From Corinectria fuckeliana (Eukaryota; Ascomycota; Sordariomycetes; Hypocreales; Nectriaceae), in contig WPDH01000101.1 in the NCBI GenBank assembly GCA_019137255.1, forward strand, positions 124,001-188,000: a stretch of 64,000 nt of DNA, given 5' to 3'. Within the stretch, counting starts at the first letter, position 1. Every line of letters starts with the position of its first letter. The notes beneath the pieces were generated by a model, which worked only from the letters and a program-made list of their open reading frames with translations, was not told the origin of the DNA and did not search any database. A program made the translations under genes and the position numbers. Below, piece by piece: positions 23,597-35,204 of the stretch.

Positions 23597-24469
23597 ATGA
23601 CTCTCCGCAGCACCCTTTCATGCCGGCACACAACTACTCCTCAGCCTCCACACGCACCTTCCACAGTACCCATTCCGACTGTGACATCGACTGTAGAATT
23701 ATCTAACACGAAGCGGAAATGATCTGGGCGGCTGGTCTCCTTAACCTGATCCGCCGAGGCCAGCACAGCCGCATTGCACGCGCATTCAACGCTGCGCTTT
23801 CACACATTGAAAGCGATCGAGAACGGCGAACTGTCGGCTTCGACCAACTTACCTGGTGCAGGAGGAGGATGAGGATTACAGCAGCTCTGAATGGGTCGTC
23901 GTCTCCCGTGTAGAAGGATACTTCCAATTGACTTGTCCCTTCTACGTCCCCGATCCGATCAAGTACCGACCGTGTCTCTTACAGCACGATCTGCAGACCA
24001 TCGAGGAGGCTATTGACCACCTTCGGACAGCACCACATGGAGCCCCCGTACTGCCCTATATGCCACCGAACACTCACCAGATTCTTTGAGCGAAATGACC
24101 ATATCCGGGCGAGAACCTGTGAGCTTACCGACTCGAGATATCGACGGCATCAACGAGTACCAGGAGGCCAGACTATCGAAGCGGGATCGACTGTACTACA
24201 GCGAAGCGCTGGCTGCGTCTCCGGGCTACTATCTTCCCAGAACTAGAATTTCCTCGCTAGCCGTACCTGGAAGACGACGGTGAGCGGGAGTGTCCATAGT
24301 CCGCAACTATTCGACGACCTACGGTATGGACATTGTTGCGCAGTTCCTGGCGAGTAGAAGTCTACTTCGCGGAGATCAGGAAGCGGAGGAGGGAGTGCAC
24401 ACTACCCTCTATCAGTCACCGGTGAAGGCATTGCTAGGTAAGATATCTGAGGAGCACTGGGCTACCTAG
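23597..24469 (+). pseudogene. Decayed C2H2-type fungal protein
   Basis: The conserved core of a common fungal zinc-finger family can be read across several frames: FQLTCPFYVPDPIKYRPCLL, a DxxDHLR helix, EPPYCPICHRTLTRFFERND, HIRARTCEL, then GINEYQEARLSKRDRLYYSE and PYLEDDGERE. At least four frame changes are needed, near 24030, 24110, 24210 and 24280, and an early TGA follows the N-terminal codons. The family normally reads these blocks in one frame. A second, far better preserved member lies at 28822-30093. Confidence 0.65.
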
Positions 24470-25352
24470 GGGGGTACAAGACGGAAGGACGGAGGTAAGG
24501 AGATGGATGGGAATGATGAAAGGGACGGAGATGAGCACAGGGACGGAAAGGGGGAAGTGGAAGGAATGAATGTAGATTCCAGTTGGTCCTCACGAATGAT
24601 GCACAGGCCAAGGATTCAAAGAATCCTCAAAAAGGTGCATACAGCGCCTGATATCGCTCTCGACTCCGCCCTCGATTCCGATCATCTTAGACGAGGCCTA
24701 CCGCTATAAGATACGAGACGCCAACATCCATCGCCGACTAAAAGTCGTCAAGTCGTAGCCGAAATACAAGTCGAGCAACGGCAGAGGCGCTTTCCGTGTT
24801 GAGAACGCTGCGACTGTAAGAAATGCGAACGGTCAGTGATGCTGTCCCGCGACTTCATGGTGTAGGGCTTGAACCAATGATAGTGGTTGCTCTCTGAAGC
24901 TGAGATCGGGGCACCGTCGGCAATAGACCTACCACAACTAAAATGGGTCGTCATTTTGAACAGTAAAGACCAACCAGATATCATCCATTTCTAGCATGGA
25001 CCTTCTGTTGATCTATGGGGGGGTCTGAGATGAATTGTGGGAAGTATCGGCCACGGCAGGAATTATGCAGGGGAAATACAAGGAAGTTGGCGCCAGGCTG
25101 AAGCCATAAGCGCAAATATATTTTCTTCAACGAGCTATGTTACAGTTCTGAGCTGAGCTGGCCATTACGCATCATCTCTGCTGACTCGTAACCCTTCTCA
25201 TCCTTCCTGGACCCTCCGTCGTCTCCCATCATCCCCAAGCCTGATACCCCCATAAAAAGCCACTATCAATGTCCGTTAGCCAAGAGCAGATATACTTCTA
25301 CTAGAAACACTTACTTCAAGCTTGTCAGGTGAGACAATCTTGCCGCTTTCCA
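24470..25352. other. Intergenic, no gene recognised
   Basis: A purine-rich stretch at 24480-24560 (repeated gggacgga-type strings) and otherwise unremarkable sequence. No gene was found. Confidence 0.45.
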
Positions 25353-26132
25353 TCAGTAACTACCTGTCGACTTGGCACTGAGGCAGATTTTGCGGTGTCC
25401 GGAATCCTTTGGCGAGTAACCCAAAACCATCACGGCGGCGCAGCACGATGGCACTCGTGCACACTGCTCTTCAATCAATCGACCCACCGCATGAGCGGTG
25501 TAATATGTCAGATCGGCTCCTCGGCCTTGCGGGCCGACCCTCAGGTTGCAGGTACCAAGGCGATAGACTAGCCTCCGACCTCTAAGGTACGTCTTTGCCT
25601 TGGACATACGATCAAGAACCTCGTAACAGCTAGATCTGTAGGCAAGATAGGTTCCGCTGCACTTGATGCCGTATGTGGCTCGATCCTCAAGATGGGAGAC
25701 ATCCTTGAGGTTGACATTTGAAATGACATCAAGCACGTCGGTATGCGCATCCTCGCTGCTCGTGTTCGCGTAGAGTGACAGGGCGTCAGCGAATTGTTCG
25801 GGTGCATTGGCCTTGTATCCCATAGCGTCTTCCTTGATGCTCTCAAGCACAGTCAGGTTTGTGTCGCCAACGATGCCCCTGTTGACCTCCCCCATCATAT
25901 GGTATCGCGCCCACACAGCGTCGCCGAACCTCTTCTCATAAATAGAAGTGACGTACTTGCTGGCCCAGGGCTCAGCAGTTGGTATTCCGTCAGTATCACT
26001 GACAATATCGTGCACAGAAATGTCGAGGAACAGTTGCTCAACGAGGTTTGTGTCATTCGTGCTGGCAGCCACCCCGATGGAGTCGCTCAAAGCAAGAACT
26101 AGGACAACTAACAGTCTATAAAACATGACCAT
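25353..26132 (-). CDS. Secreted two-part protein with cysteine-rich C-terminal domain
   Basis: An intron-less ORF of 259 residues begins at the ATG at 26132 with a signal peptide (FYRLLVVLVLALSDSIGVAA). Residues 30-150 form an acidic, helix-prone part with AEPWASKYVTSIYEKRFGDA and VWARYHMMGE. Residues 155-259 carry seven cysteines (IKCSG, SSC, GTC, EQC, PSCC, KIC). The cysteine layout resembles small secreted fungal domains of the Hce2/killer-toxin-like kind, but I cannot assign it to one. A TATA-like box lies about 85 bp upstream. A decayed paralogue of the N-terminal part sits 1.1 kb away on the same strand. The function is unknown, and a role in interaction with other organisms is only a guess. 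Confidence 0.75.
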   Translation of the reverse strand: MVMFYRLLVVLVLALSDSIGVAASTNDTNLVEQLFLDISVHDIVSDTDGIPTAEPWASKYVTSIYEKRFGDAVWARYHMMGEVNRGIVGDTNLTVLESIKEDAMGYKANAPEQFADALSLYANTSSEDAHTDVLDVISNVNLKDVSHLEDRATYGIKCSGTYLAYRSSCYEVLDRMSKAKTYLRGRRLVYRLGTCNLRVGPQGRGADLTYYTAHAVGRLIEEQCARVPSCCAAVMVLGYSPKDSGHRKICLSAKSTGSY

Positions 26133-26211
26133 ATCTGCAAAGAGACAATCGGCTGATTGGTAGATGGAAGATATTATTATAGCAACATATTGGAGGCATG
26201 TAGCCTAAAGC

Positions 26212-26218
26212 TTTATAC
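26212..26218 (-). promoter_or_regulatory. TATA-like box of the two-part secreted protein gene
   Basis: The minus strand reads ggtataaagc about 85 bp before the ATG at 26132. The tandem paralogue keeps a matching gtatataaag just before its own lost start, which supports the assignment. Confidence 0.5.
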
Positions 26219-26910
26219 CTTGATCCTGATCTTGGAGTTTGACTCGAAGTCACTCCTTTACATAATAAAAGCAGGGTTAGGACAGTTGGTTTCTCTGAGG
26301 TGGTCGTGTTGGGTCTTGTTGGTTGTGTTGGTCCGGAAGAGTGAAGCCTGGACTTCGCCGAGTATCGACCTGATGCAGCAGGGATCGGACGGGTCAAGAA
26401 GTATATTAGACGTTCAACCCCACCCCTATATGATAAAAATGATCAGCTGTCATGATACGCTCCTCGTTTAGACCGTTCTTGTACTTTTAAACACTTGTTA
26501 CTAGTCTCGTAGAATCTAGACTCAATGTTGGTCAGAGGATGAGCCAATTTACTTCTACATGTCTCGCCAGCATGCTTTATTCTTGTATCTAGGCCCTCCG
26601 ACCTCCCTGTCTGCAAGAATGTGCCTGCAAACCTCTACGCAATAGTAGTCCCACTTGCTTGCCATGATCAAGTGGTACATACACATAAATAACTCACGCC
26701 GTTGTTTAGGTGCACCTTTGGTTGTCCGAAATACGATCTGCGCAGTAGTAACGATAGTTGACATACACTTAGACGAGGTGTTAACATGAAACCTTAGAGT
26801 TATAATAGTCTTACCTATAGTCTACAGTCACACTAACGAAATACTTTACTGAGACTTTTCTCTTTTAATAACAGGACGGCTGTTAGTAGCAAAAACACGA
26901 ATGAAGTGCT
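26219..26910. other. Intergenic, no gene recognised
   Basis: About 700 bases. A 69-codon minus-strand frame at 26555-26764 has no recognisable domain. Confidence 0.45.
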
Positions 26911-27030
26911 CACCGAGCCGTGCTAGCCGGGCCATTCTAACCGGGTCTCGACTCAGCTGTGTTGGGCTGAGCTGCAGTAGCCCAGCCGTGACAGCCGAAC
27001 CGTAATAACCGAGCTTCGTTAGCTATCTGG
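26911..27030. repeat. Degenerate GC-rich tandem repeat of about 14 bp
   Basis: Units such as ccgtgctagccggg, ccattctaaccggg, ccgtgacagccgaa and ccgtaataaccgag follow one another with an imperfect 14-bp period. They are interrupted in the middle by a small inverted repeat (tgggct...agccca). The block is GC-rich inside an AT-leaning interval. Confidence 0.5.
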
Positions 27031-27277
27031 CAGAAGAGTCGATACTCCACCGTGTTATCTCGTGGTAATAATTCAGGTCAGTTTCAGCAAAAGAGTATCC
27101 CTTCAATGCTGAGGATGTTTCTGAAAGTGCACTGTACAGAGAAATCACGACATTGAAGGGTCTTGAAGCTGGTGGTAAGAATAACACGTAGTTCTTCAGT
27201 AGCTCAATTCAATTACTCTTTGGCCCACACCCTATGTAGTACACCTCATTCTTTTGTTAGGAAGGTTTAAACCAATG
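27031..27277. other. Short interval with an inverted repeat
   Basis: cccttcaatg near 27100 and cattgaaggg near 27153 form a 10-bp inverted repeat. The enclosed sequence also reads as an open frame (NAEDVSESALYREITTLKGL), so either a small element or gene debris is possible. Confidence 0.3.
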
Positions 27278-27718
27278 CTAGACACTCTTAGGGACGTGTA
27301 TTCCAGTGACATCTTCCCTTTCAATACGCAAGATAATCTCGATCACATCAGCATGTCCGTCTGCACTGACAGTACCCCTATAGAAGGGTACAGCCTCAGC
27401 ATACTGCTCCGGCGCATATTTCTTATATCCCACCGCATCTTCTGTAATACTCTCAAGTACAGTCAACCCTGCAATCCTACCATCTATCATATCCCCCATA
27501 ATATGATATCGCGCCCATATTGCATCGCCAAACCTTCTATCATGGATAGCATCAATATACAAGCTCGCCCAGGGCTCAACGGCTGATACCCCGTCGCGTT
27601 GGAGGACTTGATCCACAGGGAGATCTAGAAATAGTTGCTCCGCGGACTCGGCGTCACTTAGACTCCTCGCTACACATGTTACCATTCTTGGACATACTAG
27701 CAAGGGGAAATAAAACGA
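27278..27718 (-). pseudogene. Decayed tandem paralogue of the two-part secreted protein
   Basis: The minus-strand frame matches the first half of the gene at 25353-26132 block by block: EQLFLD, AVEPWASLYIDAIHDRRFGD against AEPWASKYVTSIYEKRFGDA, IWARYHIMGD against VWARYHMMGE, and TVLESITEDAVGYKKYAPEQ. The position that should be the start codon is no longer ATG, and the signal peptide is eroded to FYFPLLVCPR. The frame ends with TAG at 27278 just before the cysteine-rich domain, which is absent. A TATA-like box (gtatataaag, near 27740) survives upstream. It is a tandem duplicate that lost its start and its 3' half; translation from an internal ATG at 27688 would lack a signal peptide. Confidence 0.65.
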
Positions 27719-27751
27719 TGGTTGAGTTAGAATACCTTTATATACCATCAA

Positions 27752-28821
27752 TGATAAGAGACAATCTGGGTTGGTGGTGTACCAATGAGTGTGGATTTTA
27801 GGTGTAGAATACGAGAAGGATAAGGAAGAAAAAGGAGAAAGGAGCTGGGCTTGTGTCTTTTATGTTGGGCCGATGAAAGGGCGGAGCACGTATACTAACG
27901 AACCAACCAGAAACGGACAACTTGAGAACCCCGCTTCCATTACGAGGCAAAGGGCAGAGGACGGAAACAAGAGTCAACTTTTGTTTTAGTCTTTGTCGTA
28001 AGTCCTCTAATTTCACAAAAACAACCTCTTTTCTAACCTACTAGAAGATATGGCCATCGTGGCGCTAACAAGGCACTGAGCACATCCCATTCTGTAGTAC
28101 GAGAACGCTGTGTCTGCAGCCGTCTCTCACTCAAGTTCACTGAATCGACTACTTGCACCAGCTGAGACTGGCTGTCAAAAAGTTGGATGTGTAATTGCTG
28201 CAGCCTAAACAGGCTGGTAGGCATGGAGACGCCAGTGACCTCTAACTCGGATCATTTGCTCTGGAGTCTGATGGACTACGGTAGTAGGTGCAAGTCATAA
28301 AATATATTTTGCGGTTTACTCGAAATCGTAGTGGCTTCGCGGTATTTGTAATGCCGTGGAATTTGCAGTGTAGCTCTTTGCATACTACTTCTCTGTTATA
28401 CACCGAGACATGAGAGAATCATGCGATCGTCTTGTTCAGTAAAGCTAGCATCGAAGAGATAGCCAGCCTTGTCGCCTCTTGTTGGAGTGTGTCTAACTGG
28501 TGATGATATTTAGCGACCCCTTATTCGTACTGGTCGGGTGGAACATGCGACTCATATAGCTAGATACCCCTTTCCACTTGTGGACGTTCGCTGGCCCCTA
28601 TCTACGGCGCACACGACACACCTAATCGTTCCTTCTTCCTCCCGCTTTTAGGGCTCTCCAAATACGACTCCGTTTTCTCTTTTGCTACAGCGAGAGGTCC
28701 AGTTTTATTTTACAAACCGATCTTGGCCCTATCTTTGACTCCGATAACAGCCTTGTTTCATTAATTTCGAGCTCTGTGAGCCCCGACACAAACACTCATT
28801 CGACATCTCTGAGTCATTACC
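27752..28821. other. Intergenic, no gene recognised
   Basis: About 1.1 kb without a supportable gene. The last 150 bases before 28822 are pyrimidine-rich (ctcccgctttta, ctccgttttctctttt), suggestive of a promoter. Confidence 0.45.
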
Positions 28822-30093
28822 ATGGACCACGATAACGGCCTGCTCAACCCCCCGGACGATTGCATCTTTGAGAATGCCAATTTCCCGAGCCGCATGTCCA
28901 CTCAGCCGTATTCTTACTGCCCTACAGTGCCTCTTGATGAGCCCACACCAGACAATCATAGACATGAAGCTGCAAGCAACCCAACTCAAGTCATTTCACA
29001 AGCGCTTGGGTGGGAAGCATGTCTGAGAGACGAGATTCTCTTGGACTCAAACTTCTATCTTATCAACGTCTCTGTCAACAACAGTATCTACATACAGCTA
29101 TTTCCTGAGATGTTCCAGGATCTCACAGAGTCTGTAGCCGCAGTTCCCTGAAACTTCCCATCTACTCAAGATCGGATTTGGGCAAGTGTTAATTGCGTCC
29201 GTTACAGGAAGAATCGTCTCCTTGTACGAAGGAACTACGCCCTAGGCCCCCCGTTTCCTCAAAATGTGCACCATGCAGACACTGGGAAGATCTGCACGAT
29301 CCAAACGAGGCCGGACAGGCCGTATACGTGGTGATCTAACGATGACGACGCCGACGGTTTGGATGATGGCTATGTCTGTGATGGGAAGCCTCACGGGAGA
29401 ACGTTTGCGTGCTCCTATTATAGACAGGATCCTCACCGCCACATGGACTGCAGTCACCGCAAGTTGATGCACATCGGCGACGTCAAGCAACATATCGAAC
29501 GGCAACACGCCGCTGAACAGTATTGCCCCCGCTGTCATATCGACTTCTCTTCGAAGCGACGCCGGAGCAACCATAGCCGCGAACGGAGCTGTGAGCTGAA
29601 GCTCGTAGCTGTCGAGGATAACCTGCATCTCGTTTCTGCCGAGACCCAGGACCGGCTAAAGGTTCGCGTCGCCAAGACCCTGATTCCAGACCAAAAGTGG
29701 TATACCATCAGAGACATTCTTTCCGAGCCTGCGCCCATACCACAAGAACCTTATCACGGAACTATTATAAAGGAGATGGTCGGGATGATACGGGACTTTT
29801 CGGAGAAACAAGGCGATCAAATCGTCCGAGATGTCTTCAACATTACACATACACCAAGCGGAGACAAGAGCGAGCTCCACCCATTGCTGACGGGTCTGTT
29901 TGACAAGTTGCAAGCCTACTTTAGCCAAAGTACTCATAGAGGCTCGACGAGAAGGGTGAGCAATGGTTCGGGCACTGGTATCGCTAATGCTGAGCAAGAG
30001 TTTAACCCAGTTCCTATAACAGTTGAACCTCTATTAGCTGGATGTATAGAGTCAGAAAAGGTTAGGTTCGTTACAAGAAATAATATAATATAG
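28822..30093 (+). pseudogene. C2H2-type fungal protein, frame split by two TGA codons
   Basis: One reading frame covers the whole interval and is interrupted only by TGA at 29149-29151 and TGA at 29332-29334. The 3' part (29359-30093, 245 codons) is open and holds the family core: RTFACSYYRQDPHRHMDC, then IGDVKQHIERQH, EQYCPRCHIDFSSKRRRSNH and RERSCEL. These give paired Cys/His ligands of two finger-like modules. The 5' part (110 codons) looks like a disordered N-terminus. Either the gene is inactivated by two nonsense changes, or an intron I could not define removes the stops, or translation starts at the methionine at 29359. Such proteins are nuclear or of unknown role; DNA binding is inferred from the finger residues only. 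Confidence 0.55.
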
Positions 30094-30841
30094 ATTCAAA
30101 GCTTTAATGTTATTAGATAGCTGCACTGCTCATTGCGCACCTGTTCAGTTCAAGACGGGGCTGGGTTGCTCAGGGTGTGCTGAAGAAACCTGGTGGAAAA
30201 TCTTTCAGATTCTGGTTTTAAATATGCAGAACTGGACTCTTGAATCCCTAAATCTCAACACTGGCAATGTAAGTAGGCAGTGTCCGAATATTCTTGGCTA
30301 AAGCCAACCCCGACTATATTCATTTCATGCGTTTGTAATACCTCGTATAGTATTCCTAGATCCTTTGTTCGAATAAGAGCAGCCAAGTGCATGTACCAGT
30401 TGACACATTCGAAATGTGTATATACAGAATTATGGTCTCTGTTCTAGCTGTTGTTTACGAAGCTTATATATGTGGTAGGTCTAAGTCTATAACGCGAAAC
30501 ACACAAAGCCCGTATATCCCGGATCTTTCTCAAACGCACCAGTATCACACACTACTTACATGCCCCTATTAAAAGAATCCCTTGGTTTCTCAATCGCAGC
30601 ATGTTCTCCAAACGCTGCAACGCTCTCAATCGGGAGTCTTGACATTAAACCCCAATAGTCCTAACGAAGATCCGCAGACATCAACTAGCGACTTCCACTA
30701 TACCATCACTAGAGACTACGACACAAGCCTCGCAAGATGTGTCTGACCACACACAATGCGGCGAACAAATGGCAGACTCAGAGCTCGTACGTAGTATTAT
30801 GCTGTTCTATCTTTTCTGACCTCTGTATGTCTTGCTGTCTT
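30094..30841. other. Intergenic, no gene recognised
   Basis: About 750 AT-leaning bases between convergent genes. No feature is supportable. Confidence 0.5.
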
Positions 30842-33304
30842 CTAGTAAGCCTGCTTTCGAATGAGGCCCTTAGAGTTGATGTCGATACTAGACTGAAGGG
30901 AGAGATCCCGACTGCTAGAGCCAACCCAAATCGAATATTTGCCCCTCCTAAGGTGCCATTGCTGAGCAACGACGTTCCAGACACTAAGGTCCCTTCTAGT
31001 AAGCTCGAAAATGGCCTTTCCAGTCTGTCCAGGAGATAATGGACCGACTCGTGAGAAGCCTCGTAGCTGCCGAATGGGAGTATCATCTCCTGGGATGGAT
31101 ACATATAGCTGGGCGACCTCTGTTCCATCCACGTCACCAGTATTTGTTACCGAGACACTAGCCACAGCAACGACGTCCCACAATTCTGGGTGACCGCCTT
31201 GTACAACAGCGACATCAGGGCTAGGGTATTCCTCTGTATTAGCCGTAGGCAGCGTGTCAGCTGAGAGATGGGCGTAGCTAAAAGTAGTGTACGAGAGGCC
31301 AAAGCCAAACTCGAATCGAGGGCTAATATCATGGGCATCGAAATAGCGGTAATCGATGTAAAGACCTTCGGTGAAGTTTGACTCGGGGAAGTAGTCGTCC
31401 GTTGCGGTCGAGTTGAGCAGGTCCCCATAGTCGGATTCTTGTCGAGCTACGGTGTATGGTAATCTCCCTGACGGGTTGACGTCACCGTAAAGAATGTCCA
31501 CAAGACTGTTTCCGCTTTCCTGGCCAGGAAGCCCAGCGAAGAGGACTGCGGTGACATTAGGATGCTCGATCCAAGCCTCGACGGTACGAATTCCTGATTA
31601 AATGTTACTTTTGATCACACAACAGAGCTCCTGCTAGTGGGACGTAGGCGTAAGATATTGTTTTGCTTACCTGCAGAGTGGAGGACAACAATAGTATTTG
31701 AGCAGTTGGTGGCAACGTTCTGGACGAGCCTATCACTACGCTCATCGGTCAAGCTTAGTCGGTCAAAGCTTTCCGATGCGTACGCATTGATGAAAACGAG
31801 GCAGGCTTCCGCGTTCACAAAAGGTGGATAAGGGTTCTCCGACTCAAAGTCCCAGCGCAAGATGCCCCTGTTCTTGACAATGCGGTCCTGGATGGCCTGG
31901 AATGGGGTTACCACATATGGAGGCGTACTGCCCCCGGACCCTCCTCCGGTTATAAGAGTCCCGTTGAATGTCTCCCATCCAAAGTTGCTTTCGTAGCCAC
32001 CGCCATAGCGGCTGGGATTCGTCCAAGGGGCTGCCTTGAGGGTTGCATCGTAACCATAGATGGCCAGGAACTTGGGATTCTTCAGGGGCAATGTGCCGTT
32101 GGCATTCTTGACAAGAATAGTCCCGGCAGCTCCGATGGTGCGAATGAGGGTTGCGTGGTCGGCCTGAACATTGACTGGATAGGCTTTCTGCAGGTTTGAA
32201 TGAATTGCCGGGGCAGGATAGTTGTGGGCTTGACGAAGATAGTGCAGACTTGCGAGGAGACGAGTTGCCATATCAGAAAGACGGTCCTCGCTGACTGAGC
32301 CGTTGTGCACCGCCTGAACAAGTTTATCTCCCCAGAAGCTAGCATTGGGCATGACAAGGTCCAAGCCGGCATTTGCTGTAGCGACGCCAGACTTCTGCGC
32401 GGCCCAGTCGCTGACCACAAAGCCTTCAAAGCCCAGCTCGGTCTTGAGCACTTGGTTCAGAAGCTTGGAGTTCTGACAGCCGTATGAATGATTCGCTCGC
32501 TGGTAGGAGCACATGATGGACGCCGCACCCTCTCTCAGCGAGTCCATGAAAGGGAAAACGTAGAGTTCGTGCAGAGCTCGGTCGTCGACGTTGGAGCTGA
32601 TGGCCTCGCCCAAGTCGGAACTGTACCGACGGTATTCTTGCTCATTCAAAAGCCAATGCTTGGGCGTAGAGATAACTCCAGCGTCCTGGATTCCGCGAGT
32701 GATGGCGCCCATACCAGCGCCGGCGAGGTACGGGTCGTTCGAAAGACCTTCCCAGTTTCGACCGCCGCGGACAACGCGACCTAAAGGCCCAGCTACAGGC
32801 CCCATTGCCACATTGATGCCTTTGCCGTAATTCTCGTCTCCGTATGCCTTGCCGTACTGATACAGGAGGGACCTGTCGAAGGTGGCCGCCACGTGGATGC
32901 CGGCTGGGAATGAAGACACAAACTCCTGACCGCGGATACCATCGGGCGCATCGGCGAAGCAAAGAGCAGGGATCCCGAGGCGTGGGACTTGGCCAGAGTT
33001 ACCAACGCAAGGCCCATCAGGCCAGCCGTGGGTGATGTTGGCTTTCTCCTCCACCGTTAACTGCGACACAAGCGACCTGGCATAGTGATAAGCGGCCGCC
33101 CAGCGGGGATTGGACGAGCCGTTTCCAATTGCTTGACATATGTTAGTCGTGTCACGAAACTTCAGGTGACGACATACGTGAAGGATAGAATGGAGGACTT
33201 CGGCCGTACAGTGGAACCTCAGAGTGCCCAGTGGTTGTTGCTTGGGCGACGGTTAACAAAGCTCCCTGCAGAGCAAAAGAGATCAAATTGCTAGTCGTCT
33301 TCAT
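30842..33304 (-). CDS. Secreted GH3 beta-glucosidase
   Basis: Three exons on the minus strand (33304-33178, 33131-31671, 31593-30842) with GTATGT and GTAAGC introns give 779 residues, the usual length for fungal GH3 beta-glucosidases. Residues 1-22 are a signal peptide (LISFALQGALLTVAQA). The N-terminal barrel shows ALCFADAPDGIRG, the substrate-binding KHW at about 200-202, and the nucleophile aspartate in GFEGFVVSDW (Asp284). The second domain shows ILVKNANGTLPL and GLPGQESGNSLVDILYGDVN. The C-terminus has the fibronectin III-like fold (FGFGLSYTTF, VTNTGDVDGTEVAQLYV). It should release terminal beta-linked glucose from cellobiose or glycosides outside the cell. A TATA box lies 88 bp upstream. 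No lesion is seen. Confidence 0.9.
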
Positions 33305-33391
33305 GATGGCGTGACGGTGCGTCTGCAGCCTTGTGACTTGGAGCGGATAAGACTACTGAGGGGGGCGGCGATATTCGATTGGCAAGGCTTG

Positions 33392-33398
33392 ATTTATA
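33392..33398 (-). promoter_or_regulatory. TATA box of the GH3 beta-glucosidase gene
   Basis: The minus strand reads cctataaatc 88 bp upstream of the ATG at 33304. The assignment is by motif and distance. Confidence 0.5.
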
Positions 33399-34198
33399 GG
33401 AAATTGGCTGCGGGAGATATGTCAAAATGGTAGTAACAGAATGGAGACCTGACTGGCTGGAATAGGTCAAGTGAGTGGGAGACCGGCTTTTCCATTATCT
33501 ATGGAGTATGCTATGTGGGTATTTGGGTTGACGCAATACATCTCCACTAACAGGTCACTGGAGATATACGTACGTGCGTCGATCTCGCATTTTATGAACT
33601 GACTGACATTCTATACGGGTGCTGCTAGTAAGGCAGTTGTTTCAGCGAGGCGGCGGATATTGCACGTAGCCAGTTGATGGATGGAAGGCAAGGCGCGTGT
33701 AGCAGTGAGAGAATAAGCAGGTAAGTTAGAGCGTGTTTATTTCCCTAAGGCCATGGCTAGCAGATGCGCTGGACCCAGCGCCGTGATGCGCTGTAGGCTC
33801 GGCGAGGGCTCGGTTAACCTGGAATTAATAGCTGATCTTTTTGCCTTGCGGTTGGATTGATCTCTTGAAGGCTGGGAACACTGCCCCAGTCCTTACAATT
33901 TACAAGATATACTAAGCGAGATTAAGCCACTAGGTAAAGAACAGTCCAGTACTGACATGTACCTCGTATATCCCAGCTCTAACATAATTAGCTGCATGTC
34001 AATGGGCAGTTAGACTCCCCATTTTATAGCTGGCTGAGACTTTACTTCAAGCTGTAATGGGCAGAGCTGCGTTTCTGTCTTTTATCTAGGCTAATGGTAT
34101 ATGCCTGCCTTAAGCATGTTTGCTTTAACGTCCTAATCTATTAGATCATACACCCTACAACTTGGACCTACCCCTCGTACCTAGGTTAGACCCGAACA
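33399..34198. other. Intergenic, no gene recognised
   Basis: The upstream region of the beta-glucosidase gene and the 3' flank of the RTA1 gene. No other feature was recognised. Confidence 0.5.
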
Positions 34199-35204
34199 TC
34201 ACACAGACTGTATCCTTGAATGCCCTCGTCCAACCTTGACCAGCTCCAGCCCATTCTTGATCGGCTGATCTCCCCGCAGCAACAATCCAATCTCACCCGG
34301 ATGGAACCAGTTCATCCAAGCCATCGCCGCCAACATCAGGGCTCCATCGAACACAAACACGTACACCTCCGACTTCATCAACGGCCCGTCGTTGCCTTCA
34401 ATGTACTCGACGACTCGAAATACACTTCGAATCAAGATCAAGAGACTCGTGACGTATAGTGTGAGGAGGTACATCTTCCATCGAACCTGTGGTTCTTGGG
34501 ATTTGTGCGTCGGGGCGAGGAGCATGCGGCGGTGGAACAGAGCGCTGACGACGATGAAGCAGCAGAAGAAGGTGAGTTGCACGAAAAGGCCGCCAATGAT
34601 GATGTTTTCTCCGACCTTTATGAGGTCGTCACTGGATGCCATCAAACCACCACCTAGGAAATACGTTAGCTCGAAATATTCTAGGGAAAGGCATGATGGC
34701 AGGTGGCAGTACCAGAGCCCTGCATCAGCAAGGATGTCACATCCCCAGCGACAAAGATCTTGGTGAGCCAACGGCGCTTGATCAAGGCGTGGTGCTCCCC
34801 CTCTGTCATCATGATGATTCGGCCAAGGATCATATAGACGGATGCGGCCATCAGAGCCGGCGCGATCAGGATCAAGAGGTTCTGCATCACGTACGGCCCC
34901 AAGGTCCAGCACCCTGGTTCCTCAGACGCATTGAGAATTCGACCGACGTATCCGATGGTTTCGCCTGTTCCGAGGGTAGAGTCAGCGTAGTTGCGGAATG
35001 TTCAGGTGCATAGCGGAACGTACATAGACCGCCGCATATCAAGGCCGTAAGATACCAGGTCTTACTCTTCCACATCTGAAACCCATGTAGAAGCGTGGTA
35101 ATGGCGAAGAGCGCTGTGAAGATTGTCGCTGCTTCGTTGGATGGCTCGTACCGGTATTTAGACCAGCGAGCATCACCGTAATTGGGATTGCAAACGACGG
35201 CCAT
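34199..35204 (-). CDS. RTA1-family seven-helix membrane protein
   Basis: Three exons on the minus strand (35204-35024, 34964-34713, 34653-34199) with GTACGT and GTACTG donors join in frame to 295 residues, a normal RTA1-like length. I chose the ATG at 35204 because family members start close to the first helix; an in-frame extension up to 35450 looks like leader sequence. Helices include ATIFTALFAITTLLHGF, GPYVMQNLLILIAPALMAAS, NIIIGGLFVQLTFFCCFIVV and YLLTLYVTSLLILIRSVFRV. The family signatures RSVFRVVEYIEGNDG and ALMLAAMAWMNWFHPGE are exact in style. RTA1/RTM1/RSB1 proteins are plasma-membrane proteins linked to lipid translocation and resistance to toxic compounds. A zinc-cluster factor gene diverges from it. 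Confidence 0.85.

Noticed and set aside
27090..27180. Transposon end from the 10-bp inverted repeat
   Set aside because: The arms are only about 50 bp apart, with no target duplication or transposase; too weak to call.
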